In this document: piece by piece, positions 14,528-25,000 of the stretch
Layout: each line of letters begins with the position of its first letter
Position numbering within the stretch: position 1 is the stretch's first letter
NCBI RefSeq assembly: GCF_900243075.1
Contig: NZ_OEZH01000097.1
Coordinates: 1-64,000 of the forward strand
Source: Clostridioides difficile
GTDB taxonomy: Bacteria; Bacillota; Clostridia; Peptostreptococcales; Peptostreptococcaceae
Length of the DNA stretch: 64,000 nt
Direction of reading: 5' to 3'
Program-made: the position numbers and the translations under genes
Notes under the pieces: model-generated
Databases searched by the model: none
Told to the model about the DNA's origin: nothing
Seen by the model: only the letters and a program-made list of their open reading frames with translations

Positions 14528-15109
14528 TTACATGTGTAAACGATTTGCCATCATATCAAAAGTATTATATCCTACAATTCCATCAGAAGTTAAAGCGTGT
14601 CCTCTTTGGAAATGTTTTACTGCATTATATGTAGCAGGTCCAAATGAACTATCTAAACCAAGGTCATAATTCAACTGACGTAACATTAATTGTACACAGT
14701 GAACATTATTTCCTTTTGTAACATATCCGTATCCAACAAGTGTACGAGTACTTATTGTATAATTTTTATCGCCTGAGATAGTAATAGTTGCTTTATCTGG
14801 GTCATATTTTCCATAATATTGTGAATATGTTCCAATACTTTCATCTTCTAAGCTAAGAATATTTTTATCATCTGGAATAAATATTTCAGCATTTGGGTCA
14901 GGGTCTATATTTAAATCCTTACATTTTTGTTCATAATATTCTTTAACTTGCTCTGGTGCAGTTTCATACTTAAAAGTATATCCAGTACTTTTGAAATTTA
15001 TTATAGACGCTTCATTTTGATTTGAACTATCGTCTTTTTGCTCTGCGAATGCTACACTTGTAAATGTAAGCATTAAACAACAGAAAAGTGTTAAAACTTT
15101 TTTTAACAT
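14528..15109 (-). CDS. Secreted peptidoglycan-binding protein with TAPE motif
   Basis: 193 residues. A signal peptide (KKVLTLFCCLMLTFTSVAFA) is followed by a region with YETAPEQVKEYYEQKCKDL near residue 50, and a C-terminal PG_binding_1 domain (VHCVQLMLRQLNYDLGLDSS, then FGPATYNAVKHFQRGH, SDGIVGYNTF). The PG domain anchors proteins to cell wall glycans. The TAPE segment recurs at the extracellular C-terminus of both M56 proteases encoded upstream (YETAPEKYRKMYEETCKVLG and YATAPEKYRKKYEEACKKLG). The gene is 28 bp after the first of these and is probably the last gene of the blaI-M56 operon, acting in wall sensing or as its output. Confidence 0.85.
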   Translation of the reverse strand: MLKKVLTLFCCLMLTFTSVAFAEQKDDSSNQNEASIINFKSTGYTFKYETAPEQVKEYYEQKCKDLNIDPDPNAEIFIPDDKNILSLEDESIGTYSQYYGKYDPDKATITISGDKNYTISTRTLVGYGYVTKGNNVHCVQLMLRQLNYDLGLDSSFGPATYNAVKHFQRGHALTSDGIVGYNTFDMMANRLHM

Positions 15110-15137
15110 AAAATCCCCCTAAAAAATAATTATATTT

Positions 15138-16280
15138 CTACTTAATAAGTGTATTACTTTTAGTAGATACTTCTATTTTATCAGATTTTTTTGGATTTTC
15201 ACCTAAAACTTTACAAGTTTCTTCATACATTTTCCGATATTTTTCTGGAGCAGTTTCATATGTGTAATCTATAGTCTCTGCAAATTTAAAACCATCAAGT
15301 TCAGTATTAGATTTATTTTCATTATATATTTTAGTTTGTATAGTTTCTAAAATATTAATTTCTAGAAAAGATGTGCTTGTAATTATAAATATTAATATTC
15401 CTAATACAATGCCACTTCTCCCCTTGTCATTTATAATATTTTCAAGCCTTGTTTCTAAGTCTGATTTATTAAACTCTGTTGTTAACAGTGCTACATTAGT
15501 ATTGTTAAGAAGTTCTATTGACTTAAGTAAGGTTCTACCATAAGCTTTTTTATCTTTAATAGAGCAATTTTTTATAACACTTTCATCACAACAAAGCTCA
15601 CAATCTGTAGCAATTTTTTTACTCATAATATAAATAAGAGGATTAAACCAATATAAACTTTTTGTAAATATAACTAAAAACTTTATTAGAATATCTTTGT
15701 GTTTAAAGTGTATTAATTCATGTTTTAAAATCCAATATATGTCGTTAATATCGTATTGTAAAGCAGAAGGTAAAAGGATATATGACTTAAATAATCCAAT
15801 ACCTGCTGGGCTTTCTAATTCTTCTGTATATCTTAGTGTAATAGTTTTTTTAATATTTAATTCAGATAATAAATTATAGTAAATGTTATTGATACTTTCA
15901 TTTTTTACTTCAAAAGAAGTATCAATAACCAAATTTTTAAATTTAAAATATTTAGTTATTGCATTGTATAAAAATAATATTGTTCCAGCTGACAAGATTA
16001 ATAATATAAAAAAAGAAACATTTATTTTTTCTTTAAAATTATTGTTAAGATTAGAAACATTATTAATTAGAAAATATTTTTTAGGTGTCTCTACAAAAAA
16101 ATCTACTGAATAATTAAACATAAAAAATAACATTCTAAATACAATAATCAACCAAATATAGTAATTAAATTTTTTACTAAACCTTTTAAATATAAAGACC
16201 TTTAAAAACATTAATATACAAATACCAAAACTACTTATAATAGTAGTTTTTAAGATATTGTAAAACAAAAAATTATTCAT
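15138..16280 (-). CDS. BlaR1-type M56 membrane metalloprotease with short sensor
   Basis: 380 residues. N-terminal membrane helices occur near 1-30 and 36-55 and again near 90-110. The cytoplasmic zinc-protease domain has the motif KHELIHFKHKD (HExxH, residues about 185-195), and CELCCDESV provides the expected downstream Glu region. A further helix near 290-310 precedes an outward C-terminal tail of about 70 residues carrying the TAPE motif. Classical BlaR1 has a 250-residue penicillin-binding sensor here, which is absent, so the signal is probably not a beta-lactam. It overlaps the blaI gene by 8 bp and would cleave that repressor. Confidence 0.88.
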   Translation of the reverse strand: MNNFLFYNILKTTIISSFGICILMFLKVFIFKRFSKKFNYYIWLIIVFRMLFFMFNYSVDFFVETPKKYFLINNVSNLNNNFKEKINVSFFILLILSAGTILFLYNAITKYFKFKNLVIDTSFEVKNESINNIYYNLLSELNIKKTITLRYTEELESPAGIGLFKSYILLPSALQYDINDIYWILKHELIHFKHKDILIKFLVIFTKSLYWFNPLIYIMSKKIATDCELCCDESVIKNCSIKDKKAYGRTLLKSIELLNNTNVALLTTEFNKSDLETRLENIINDKGRSGIVLGILIFIITSTSFLEINILETIQTKIYNENKSNTELDGFKFAETIDYTYETAPEKYRKMYEETCKVLGENPKKSDKIEVSTKSNTLIK

Positions 16281-16647
16281 CTTCGTTGTCTTTAAAGAGC
16301 TCTTTAAATGATTCTATTTTGTCTTCTGGGATAGCTTGAGTATTAATTAGTGACGTAACCCAACTTTTAATAGAATTGCCATGAATATTTGTACCGATTA
16401 ACATTGTTTCAAAATCTTTATATTCTCCATATTCGACAATAGTTTTATAGTGAGTATATCTATCTATTTTATTAGCTTCTAAAAACCCTTTTTTGACAAG
16501 TCTTGATAAAAGTGTAAGTGTTGTTGTTTGTTTCCAACCATATTTCTGTTCCATTGCAAATGTAACATCTTTAGATATTACAGTATCATTTTTCCTCCAT
16601 ATAAATTTCATAATTTTTAATTCTGCTTCTGGTAATTTTTTTAACAT
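16273..16647 (-). CDS. BlaI/MecI-family repressor of the M56 operon
   Basis: 124 residues. The winged-helix N-terminal domain is LPEAELKIMKFIWRKNDTVI and WKQTTTLTLLSRLVKKGFLE, the latter containing the recognition helix. The C-terminal part (residues 75-124) should hold dimerisation and the protease cleavage site. Family members repress their own operon and dissociate when cut by the partner M56 protease. The gene overlaps that protease gene by 8 bp. It starts with ATG behind GGGGGAAG and has a good promoter at 16670-16698. Confidence 0.9.
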   Translation of the reverse strand: MLKKLPEAELKIMKFIWRKNDTVISKDVTFAMEQKYGWKQTTTLTLLSRLVKKGFLEANKIDRYTHYKTIVEYGEYKDFETMLIGTNIHGNSIKSWVTSLINTQAIPEDKIESFKELFKDNEDE

Positions 16648-16669
16648 AGTATCTTCCCCCTTTCTTTTA

Positions 16670-16698
16670 ATACTACAAAATTAGAGTGAAAGAGTCAA
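16670..16698 (-). promoter_or_regulatory. Promoter of the blaI-M56 operon
   Basis: On the minus strand TTGACT (16693-16698) is separated by 17 bp from TAGTAT (16670-16675), 23 bp before the blaI start. ACTACAAAATT and AATTTGTAAA flank the -35 region and could form part of a BlaI operator, although the usual TACA/TGTA dyad is not clear. Confidence 0.7.
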
Positions 16699-16712
16699 AT
16701 AAAAAATTTGTA

Positions 16713-16752
16713 AATCAAAATAAAATATATTGACATATATTTTATTTTGATT
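16713..16752. terminator. 18-bp AT-only palindrome between the two M56 genes
   Basis: AATCAAAATAAAATATAT pairs exactly with its complement around TGAC. It lies 69 bp past the stop of the second M56 gene and 15 bp upstream of the blaI -35. It may terminate the former or act as an operator for the latter. Confidence 0.5.
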
Positions 16753-16820
16753 TTATGTTAAATTTTTTAATAAAATCGAAGTGAATCAAAAATAAATATT
16801 TGGAACTATTTTTTATGTTT

Positions 16821-17969
16821 TTAGTCAGTTAGAATAAGGTTATCTTCATATTTAGTAGAAACTTCTATTATATCTGAATCTCTAGGAGTTTCCCCTAGTT
16901 TTTTACAAGCTTCCTCATACTTCTTTCGATATTTTTCTGGTGCAGTTGCATATGTATAATCTATAGTTTCATCAAATTTAAAACCTTCATTCTCAGCATT
17001 AGCTTTGTTTTCAGAATTTATTTTATTTCTGATAGGTTCTAAAGCATTAATCTCTAAAAAAGAAGTACTTAAAATTATGGAAATTAGTATTAATAGTACA
17101 ATACCATTTTTACCTTTACTTTTTAGAATATTTTCGAGTCTTATTTCTAAATCTAATTTATTAAATTCTGTTGTTAACAGTTCTGTATCATTAAATTTAG
17201 CAAGTTCTATTGAATGTAGTAAAGTCAGTCCATATAATTTTTTCTCTTTTATAGAACAATTATTCATAACACTTTCATCACAACAAAGTTCGCAGTCAGC
17301 AGCAATTTTTTTGCTCATAACATAAACAAGTGGATTAAACCAGTATAAACTTTTTATAATTTCTACTAAAAATTTTATTAATATATCTTTATTTTTAAAA
17401 TGTATTAATTCATGTTTCAAAATCCAATAAATTTTATCTCTGTCATATGGTAAATCTAGTAATAATACATATGATTTAAATAAACCTATACCTGCTGGAC
17501 TTTCTAATTCATCCGTGTATCTTAAAGGTATATTCTTTTTTATATTTAGTTCAACTAATAAATTTTGGTATATATTGTTTATATATTCATCTTCTACTTC
17601 AAAAGAAGTATCAATAACCAAATTTTTAAATTTAAAATATTTAGTTAATGTATAAGACAAAGAAGCTATAGCTATAATTATCCAAATTAATAACATTAAA
17701 AAAGAGATATCTACACTTGGATTAATTTTATTATCTAGTTTAGTAATGTTATCAATAAAAACATAATTCTTAGATGCTTTTTTAGTAAAATCTATAGAAT
17801 AGCTGAAAAAGAAAAACATCATTCTAAGTATAATAATTAACCAAACATAGTAATTAAATTTTTTACTAAATATTTTAAATAAACTTGTCTTTAATAATAA
17901 CAATATACATATAGAAATACTGCTTATAATTGTTGTTTTTAATAAACAATCAAATAAATAATTCATCAT
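16821..17969 (-). CDS. Second BlaR1-type M56 membrane metalloprotease
   Basis: 382 residues, a close paralogue of the product of 15138-16280 over its whole length. It has the same N-terminal membrane helices, LKHELIHFKNKD (HExxH), CELCCDESV and a C-terminal outward tail (GFKFDETIDYTYATAPEKYR). It lacks a linked repressor gene of its own; the BlaI at 16273 or the one at 11094 could be its target. The pair arose by duplication. The missing penicillin-binding domain and the conserved short tail point to a different shared ligand, possibly the secreted TAPE-containing peptidoglycan-binding protein. Confidence 0.85.
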   Translation of the reverse strand: MMNYLFDCLLKTTIISSISICILLLLKTSLFKIFSKKFNYYVWLIIILRMMFFFFSYSIDFTKKASKNYVFIDNITKLDNKINPSVDISFLMLLIWIIIAIASLSYTLTKYFKFKNLVIDTSFEVEDEYINNIYQNLLVELNIKKNIPLRYTDELESPAGIGLFKSYVLLLDLPYDRDKIYWILKHELIHFKNKDILIKFLVEIIKSLYWFNPLVYVMSKKIAADCELCCDESVMNNCSIKEKKLYGLTLLHSIELAKFNDTELLTTEFNKLDLEIRLENILKSKGKNGIVLLILISIILSTSFLEINALEPIRNKINSENKANAENEGFKFDETIDYTYATAPEKYRKKYEEACKKLGETPRDSDIIEVSTKYEDNLILTD

Positions 17970-18127
17970 ATAATTATCATACCCCTCTAAAAAACTATTT
18001 CTGGTGTTTTATTTTATAATTTTATATATTTTAAAACCAATACGCAATAATATGGAAAAAAATACCTGTGGATATTTTAAAAAAATAGTTCTATCATTTA
18101 AGATAATATGTTAAGGAGCATAGTTAA

Positions 18128-18310
18128 ATGGGACTTAGAAAAATAGAAAAAATATATAAAAAAGTATTAATTACAATAAAACAAATATTTAAAAACTATA
18201 ATGATAAACTTATATATTCAGTTTCTACACTACATAAAGATGAACACTTAACTGAAGAAAAACTCAAGGAATTAGAAAATTGGGTCAAAAACTGGGAAGA
18301 TGAGGATTAA
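18128..18310 (+). CDS. Hypothetical basic-helical small protein
   Basis: 60 residues behind AAGGAG. The first 35 residues are basic (MGLRKIEKIYKKVLITIKQI), the last 20 acidic (EEKLKELENWVKNWEDED). No family is recognised. It is divergent from the second M56 gene and followed by its own terminator, so it is probably a real single gene. Confidence 0.55.
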   Translation: MGLRKIEKIYKKVLITIKQIFKNYNDKLIYSVSTLHKDEHLTEEKLKELENWVKNWEDED

Positions 18311-18325
18311 TATGTAAAATCATCT

Positions 18326-18360
18326 TAAAAAGAGTTATATGTTTAAATAACTCTTTTTTA
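18326..18360. terminator. Shared terminator of convergent small gene and XRE gene
   Basis: AAAAAGAGTTAT pairs with ATAACTCTTTTT, with T6 on the plus strand and A runs on the other side. The last codons of the minus-strand XRE gene overlap its right arm, so it can serve both genes. Confidence 0.8.
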
Positions 18361-18699
18361 CTTATTATATCTAGTTTTACTTAAGTTTTTTATTAAAGCA
18401 GATAAAACATCTGAAACGATTTTTAACCCTTCTGAATCTAAATCTTCTAAACCAGCTAATATATCACTTTGTAAATGTGGTTTTGCATATTTAACATAAT
18501 TTTTAAGAATTATATCAGAGGTTGTATCTAATTCATTTACGATTTTAATAAATGTTTCTAAACTAGGTATTTTCCTGCCTCTTTCAATATTGCTTAAATG
18601 ATTATATCCTATACCAACTCTCTCTGCTAATTGTTCTATTGTAATTCCTAATTCTTTTCTACGCTCTCTAATTCTTTCACCTAAATAATCTATATTCAA
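18358..18699 (-). CDS. XRE-family HTH transcriptional regulator
   Basis: 113 residues. The HTH at residues 6-60 (IRERRKELGITIEQLAERVG, then NHLSNIERGRKIPSLETFI) is a standard Cro/C1 domain. The tail (ILAGLEDLDSEGLKIVSDVL) is a small helical dimer region like that of the XRE protein at 10050. It stands next to the giant adhesin gene and may control it or a neighbouring operon. Confidence 0.85.
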   Translation of the reverse strand: MNIDYLGERIRERRKELGITIEQLAERVGIGYNHLSNIERGRKIPSLETFIKIVNELDTTSDIILKNYVKYAKPHLQSDILAGLEDLDSEGLKIVSDVLSALIKNLSKTRYNK

Positions 18700-18935
18700 A
18701 TTTATATTCTCCTATTTTTTATATAATTCTTATTAAAATTCTTATTAATTAGTATATATTTTAAAATGAATACTTTTAACAACCCATAAGATATAAAAAT
18801 ACCTAATAGGATATATTTATAAAAATATTCTATACTTATCAAATGAAATTATGTAAGAAATTTAAAAAAAGGATCTGTTATTCCGTTTGCTCCAGTCATT
18901 CCCATATTTACTGTTGAACCTACATCTTGATATAA

Positions 18936-19013
18936 ACTCCTAAAATAGTAGCTGATTCTGGATATGAAAGTGAGGAAAACTATGCATTTTTAGAGTGTAA
19001 TAATCAATATTAA
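18936..19013 (+). pseudogene. IS1182-type transposase remnant
   Basis: A 25-codon frame on the plus strand reads TPKIVADSGYESEENYAFLE plus CNNQY and a stop. This is the core DxGYxSEEN segment of IS1182-family transposases, with nothing recognisable on either side. It is a decayed insertion-sequence fragment between the XRE gene and the adhesin terminator. The rest of the gap 18700-19020 contains no convincing gene. Confidence 0.65.
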
Positions 19014-19020
19014 AATAAAT

Positions 19021-19070
19021 AAAAAAAGAGCTCTCACAGAACAAATTTAATTTGCTCATGCGACAGCTCC
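19021..19070 (-). terminator. Terminator of the giant adhesin gene
   Basis: On the minus strand GGAGCTGTCGCATGAGCAAATT pairs imperfectly with AATTTGTTCTGTGAGAGCTC and is followed by T7. It starts 25 bp after the adhesin stop codon. Confidence 0.8.
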
Positions 19071-19094
19071 TTTATATATTAAAATTGAATTTAA

Positions 19095-22000
19095 TTATTT
19101 TCTTTTTCTATTACTAAAAAATAGGCAAATAGAAGATAGAAATCCTGTGATAATAAATCCCATCACTCCTCTATCACCAGTTTTAGGAGAAATTTCAGAA
19201 GAGGATTTATCTAAATTATTTTCTTCTGAATCATTATAACTATCATCATGATTATTGTTTGAAGATGGATGAGTTATATTATTAAACTTATTAGGATTGT
19301 TATGCTCATTATCATAATCATTTTTTTCATTTTTATCCTCATCTTTGTTTAATTCAACTTTTCCATCAGGATGTATTATTGCTCCATTTTCAGGTACAAT
19401 CACAGTCCCATCTGGAAATATAATTATTCCTCCTGGTGGTACAATTATATTTCCATTATTATCAATATTTGGTTTTTCACCTTCTTCATTTGGTTTAATC
19501 TGTGTTCCATCTGGTTTTTCAATTATTCCATCTGGAAATATTTTATTTCCATCTTTGTCAATGAATATATCTTTGTTATCATCTTTACCTGTATCATCAT
19601 TTATATTAGGAAGTTTATCTCCATTTATGTCATCTTCATCTTGATTTGGTTGGTCTGGTCTATTTGGAATATGATTATTATGTGAATCATCATTATCATT
19701 ACTTCCCCAATCCGTATTTGGATTAGGTTCTTCACCATTGTTATTATCCCAGCCTCCATCTCTTACAAACACTGTTGCTCCTGCTATAGTTGTATTATTA
19801 TCAGAGTTAGTCACCTTGTAAGTGACATTGTACGCACCAGGTTTAATTGTATTTACAATTCCAGATGCTTTTATTTTTGATGTTATATCTCCATCAACAT
19901 CATCATAAGCATATACTCCACTTTTTATATTAAATGTGTCTCCTACGTTTAGATATTTATTATATGTTTTTATTCTTGCCCATCTTCCATTTTTCCAGTT
20001 TTCATTATTTCCTAAATCTGGCTTATATTCTCCTTTTGGTATTACATACACTACTCTAGTAAATTTTACTTTGTTACCATCATCATCACTTACACTATAA
20101 AGTATTGCATATGTTCCCACTTCATTTATGTTTAAATCAGTCTCATAAGTTACTTTATGTGTTATATCTCCATCTTCTTCATCAATTACTCTTATTCCGT
20201 TTAATATTCTATCTTCTCCATATTTTTCTCCTACATAAATATAATCTTCATTCCAAAAATTAGCCTCTGGAGAACTATTTATTTTATCTGGTTTGGAATC
20301 TGGTAATTGCTCACTATAGTCTATAACTATTACCTTACATGTTCTTAAAGTCTCTTGACCTTTAAAATCAATTACTGAATAGGTTAAGTTATATTCTCCT
20401 TTTTCATATCTATTTACAAATCCTTTTACCTTGATAAAATTAGTTAAATCTTGACCTCTGTAGTCTTTTGCAGTAACACCTTCCATTATTTTAAATTCAT
20501 CACCAATTTTTATTGTAGCTGTACTTACTCCATTTATAACAGGAACTCCATTTATGTCTATGATAGGTGGCTCAATTACTTCCTCAACAGGTGGTTTACC
20601 AATTTCATAATGGACAATATCTCCTTCATTATCGTAAGAATCAATTGGCATAATATGAATATATTTATATCCTTTGTGTTCAAATTCTATTTTATTAGGA
20701 GATATAGATGTAGTTATCATACCACTTTTTAAATTATCTTCTCTTTTATTACTTAATTTCCATTTAAAAGATTTAACAACTCCACTCAGATTTCCTCTAA
20801 CTCCCCAATCTACTCCTTCTTCATTTGTCATATCTCTAAGAATTAAATTATCTTCTTTTAATCTAGTCCTAACTTGATACTTTTCAGAAGCTCCTATATC
20901 TTTAGCATCTATATCAAGTATAATTTTATCCTCTAATTCATCTGTATCCATATCACTTCCTTGTATATTATTTATTTTAGAACCATAAATATCTTTTGCA
21001 TTTTTATCCACGAAACTTAAATCTTCTGTATATCCAATAGTTTTATAGTTTCCAATTTCATAATCATATTTTCTAACTTCATAAAATACTTTATCTTTTA
21101 AAGGATTCTCTTCCCAAGATATAACTAAATTATTTTCTTCAAAATCTGGTGTTACTTTAATTTCCATATCTGCATATACAATTATATTTCTTTTCACTTC
21201 TCTTTTGTTCCCTTGTGAATCTTCAACTTTATATGTTAATATATATTTTCCATTTACATTTGAATCTACTTTTCCCTCAACCTCTATTTTAGATGTTAAA
21301 TCTCCATCTTCTGTGTCATATGCACTTACTCCTTTAAGTTGGTCAAATTTATCTCCTTCTTTAACTCTTATCGTATTTAAACCTCTTATAACAGGAATAT
21401 GGTTAGTATCATATTTTCCACTTATTAAGTGATGTGCAGTTTTACTTACATTCCCATTTGAATCAATAGCTTTTACGTGTAGAAACTTAAATTTACTATT
21501 AGATATATCTATATCAAGTACATTTTTTGCATTTACAAAATTGGCTGCTTCTGTATCTTCTTTATTATCTATTATGTAATTAAACCCTGCTAGTCCAACT
21601 GAAACAGAACCATTTTTAATTTCACTGGAGTTTACAACATTACCATTTATATCTATTGCTTCAACGAAGTATCTATATGTTGATGCTAAATCTCTTGCTA
21701 ATAATTTTAATTCAGTATTTTGTTCTGAATCTTTATTGATTTCTTTGTCTGCTAATTTTATTATATTTTTACTTAAAATAGTAAATCTACCAATTTTACT
21801 TGTTTCTTCTTCTGTGATTACCTCATTTAAATATGTTATTACTGGAGAGCTTACATCATTGGCTGAATTATCTATAAATGTTGTATCAGCGAAAACGCCT
21901 TTTTCTTCAAAATCATATCCATTTACATCCGTTCTGTATAGTTTATATTTAACAGCATTTTTTACTTCATTCCAACTAATTAATAGTTTATCTTTTTCTT

Positions 22001-25000
22001 GTTCTTCTATGTTTAAGTTCATATTACCTGTTACATGAACTTTTACAATTACTTCTGACTTTAATCCCTTATTATCTTCAACACTATATTTAACCTCATA
22101 TACACCTTTTACTTGATTATTAACTTCTCCTTCAATAACTAACTTATCTGTTAAATCTCCATCCTCCAGGTCATATGCTTTCACACCATCTAGTTTATTA
22201 AATTCTTCTCCTATTTTAATAACTCTATTTTTTCCTTTTACAACTATTCTAGGTTCATTGTTATGTGTTTCATCAGCAAGTTTGATATGTTTTGTTTTTG
22301 TAGCATTCCCTTGTTCATCTATTGCTTTTATATGAAGATATGTGTTATAAGTTACATTTTCAAAAGAAAATTTTCCATTTATATTATTTATAGTATTATC
22401 AAGTTCTGTATCTGGTTTTTCATCAACAACATAGCTGTATCCTTTGAACTTAGATGTAACTGTAGATTTAGAAGTATTTGAATATGCAGTTTGATAATTG
22501 TCTTTATCATAACTTTCTACTTTATATTCATAGGTTGTTCCAACCTCTTCTGCATGAAATTCTAATCTTGAGTTCATCTCTTTATCAAATATTAAAGAAA
22601 AATCATATATTGGAGGTGTTATATCTTTTCCATCCATATCATTAATACAGTTTTCTTTTGTATTTTCTAAGATAGTTTCAAATTCATCTGAATCACTATT
22701 TAATTCTCTTCTAAAAACTTTATAATACTCTGCATTTTTATATTTGTTCCAATTTAATTTAACATAATTATTTTCATCATCATTTACAGTATTTAAAACA
22801 ATATCTTGATTTGAAATCATTTTTTTGATATGTGCAGTATCTTCATAAGTGTTTAGATTAGAAATTTCTTTATTCACATCAAATTCAACTATATATCCAT
22901 TTACTTTAAATTTTGGAAGTAAACCTGGTAATGTAGTATCATTTGGAATATCGTTCCATTTACCATGATTTTCTTTTATGCTTTGAACATAATCTTCTTG
23001 TACGCCAATTCCACTTTGATTATTAGGTTCTCCATCAATCCAATTAAAATAAGTTGCTTCTTTTATCTCATCTCCAATTACAGATACCCATTTTCCATCT
23101 AGTCTTTTTAAATTAATCCAGATGCATTGAGGCGACATACTATTTATTATAGATTGTTCCTCATCTGATTCTATAGTCAGTAAATGTCCTTTGACACCTT
23201 CTAATTCTTGTTTTTCAGCTTCTTTTCTTGCGTCTTCCCATGTTATTCCTGATGCATTTACAAACTTATAATAATGTTTATTTTGAGAATTATATACTAT
23301 ATCCTCGGCTAATGAATTTCCAACTCTTACATTAAAATCAAAATCAGTTGTATTATCATGCTCTATTTTTAATGACTTTACTATACTATTAGCTTCTTCT
23401 GTTGTATAACTATCATCTAATATTATTTGTTGACCCTTAAAAGACTTTTTAATTCCTTTGTCAGTGTAATTTATTACTATGCTTTCATTGTACCCAGAAG
23501 TAATGTACAGTTTAATTCCATTTATTTTTTTATCACTATTGTTTATAATTGATGCATTAGGAAATTCTGTACAAAATCTTGTTTTATTAGGCTCTCCTAA
23601 ATTTACATTTAAATAATCTAAATTTTCTTTTACTGTTATTGTCTTTTCTTCCCTGCTTTCTTGCTCTTTACTATCTTTAACACTATATTCTATTGTCCAT
23701 TTCCCTAAAATACTTGTATCAAATTTATCAACTATTTTACCATTTGGATTTTTAATACTCACTTTTATATCTTTAGTTAAATCTCCATCATAATCATCTT
23801 CTGCTGAGATATTTTTCATAACATCATATTCTTCGTTTTGTGAAACCGATAGGTTTCCACCTACATCTAAAACTGGTGGATTGTCTATAAATAATCCTGT
23901 TATTGGTAATGAAACTATTTTACTCTTATTTCCTGCTTTATCTATAGAAATTATATGGACATATCTTTTACTTGCTAATTCTTTTGCAGAAATAAAACCA
24001 TCTGTACTATTTATGTTGTCTACTAGATTTGATGATGGAATAGGATTATCACTTATTTCATAATTAAAGCCTTCAAGACCAGACTTTATTTCAACCATTT
24101 TTTTGTTTGAAGTATGTGTTACATCACCATATTCAGAAACACCTTCTACATAATATTCAAATTTTGAACCAGTATCTTCCGAATCAAACTTTAATCCTTG
24201 TTTTATCCCTGTTTGGTATAATTTATGTGTAGGAACTGTTGGTTCATTTATATCTTTTCCATTTATATCTTCAAGATAGCTTTCATCTAATTTTTGTGCT
24301 AAATAAAAGACTGTGTTTGCTAACATATTTTTTTCATCAGTTGTGACGCTTCCACTATGTCCTGTTTGGATTTGTGCTGTATTTTCATGTATGCTTAAAT
24401 AAGCATTTTGAGATACATTGTTTCCATTTATTTCTCCTGAATATCCTTCATAACTTTTATTGCAATTATAAGGGTATGCATGTCTTTTTGGATTATGAAA
24501 TTTTATTAAAATATCATTTTTAAAAGGAAAAGCATTATAGTTACTATGAGTATGTGGTATCTTTAGAACATCACCAATTTTACCTAATTTATTTGGATAA
24601 TTTAATGCTTCATGGGATTTATTAAGTTCTACTTCATAGCTACAAACTTCATCTGTATTACTATATTTATTCATGAAATACTCTTCACTAAATTTTGGGA
24701 AATTACCTATACTTTCTCCAATATAATGATGTCCCAATAGTATTCCTACATTGTTATTTTTTGCTTCATTTATAGCTAGTACAGATTTTTCTGGAAGCGA
24801 AGTAGCTGTAGTTATATTAGCAAATCCACATGCAATTACATCATATTTATATTCCCCATTTTCATCTTTTAGGTAAAAATCTGGATTATTATTGAAATCA
24901 CCATTACTTACAGTGTCTATATTAATTAACCCTTGACCAGATTCGGTTACCCAATTTTTAAAGGTATCCTTAACTGAACTAATTGGATATATATTTAAAA

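Noticed and set aside
16713-16752. AT-only palindrome as a clear BlaI operator
   Set aside because: It lacks a TACA/TGTA dyad and lies upstream of the -35; a terminator for the second M56 gene fits as well.
18855-18935. Second gene remnant on the minus strand (YQDVGSTVNMGMTGANGI)
   Set aside because: The frame is open for only about 30 codons and matches no family I can name.
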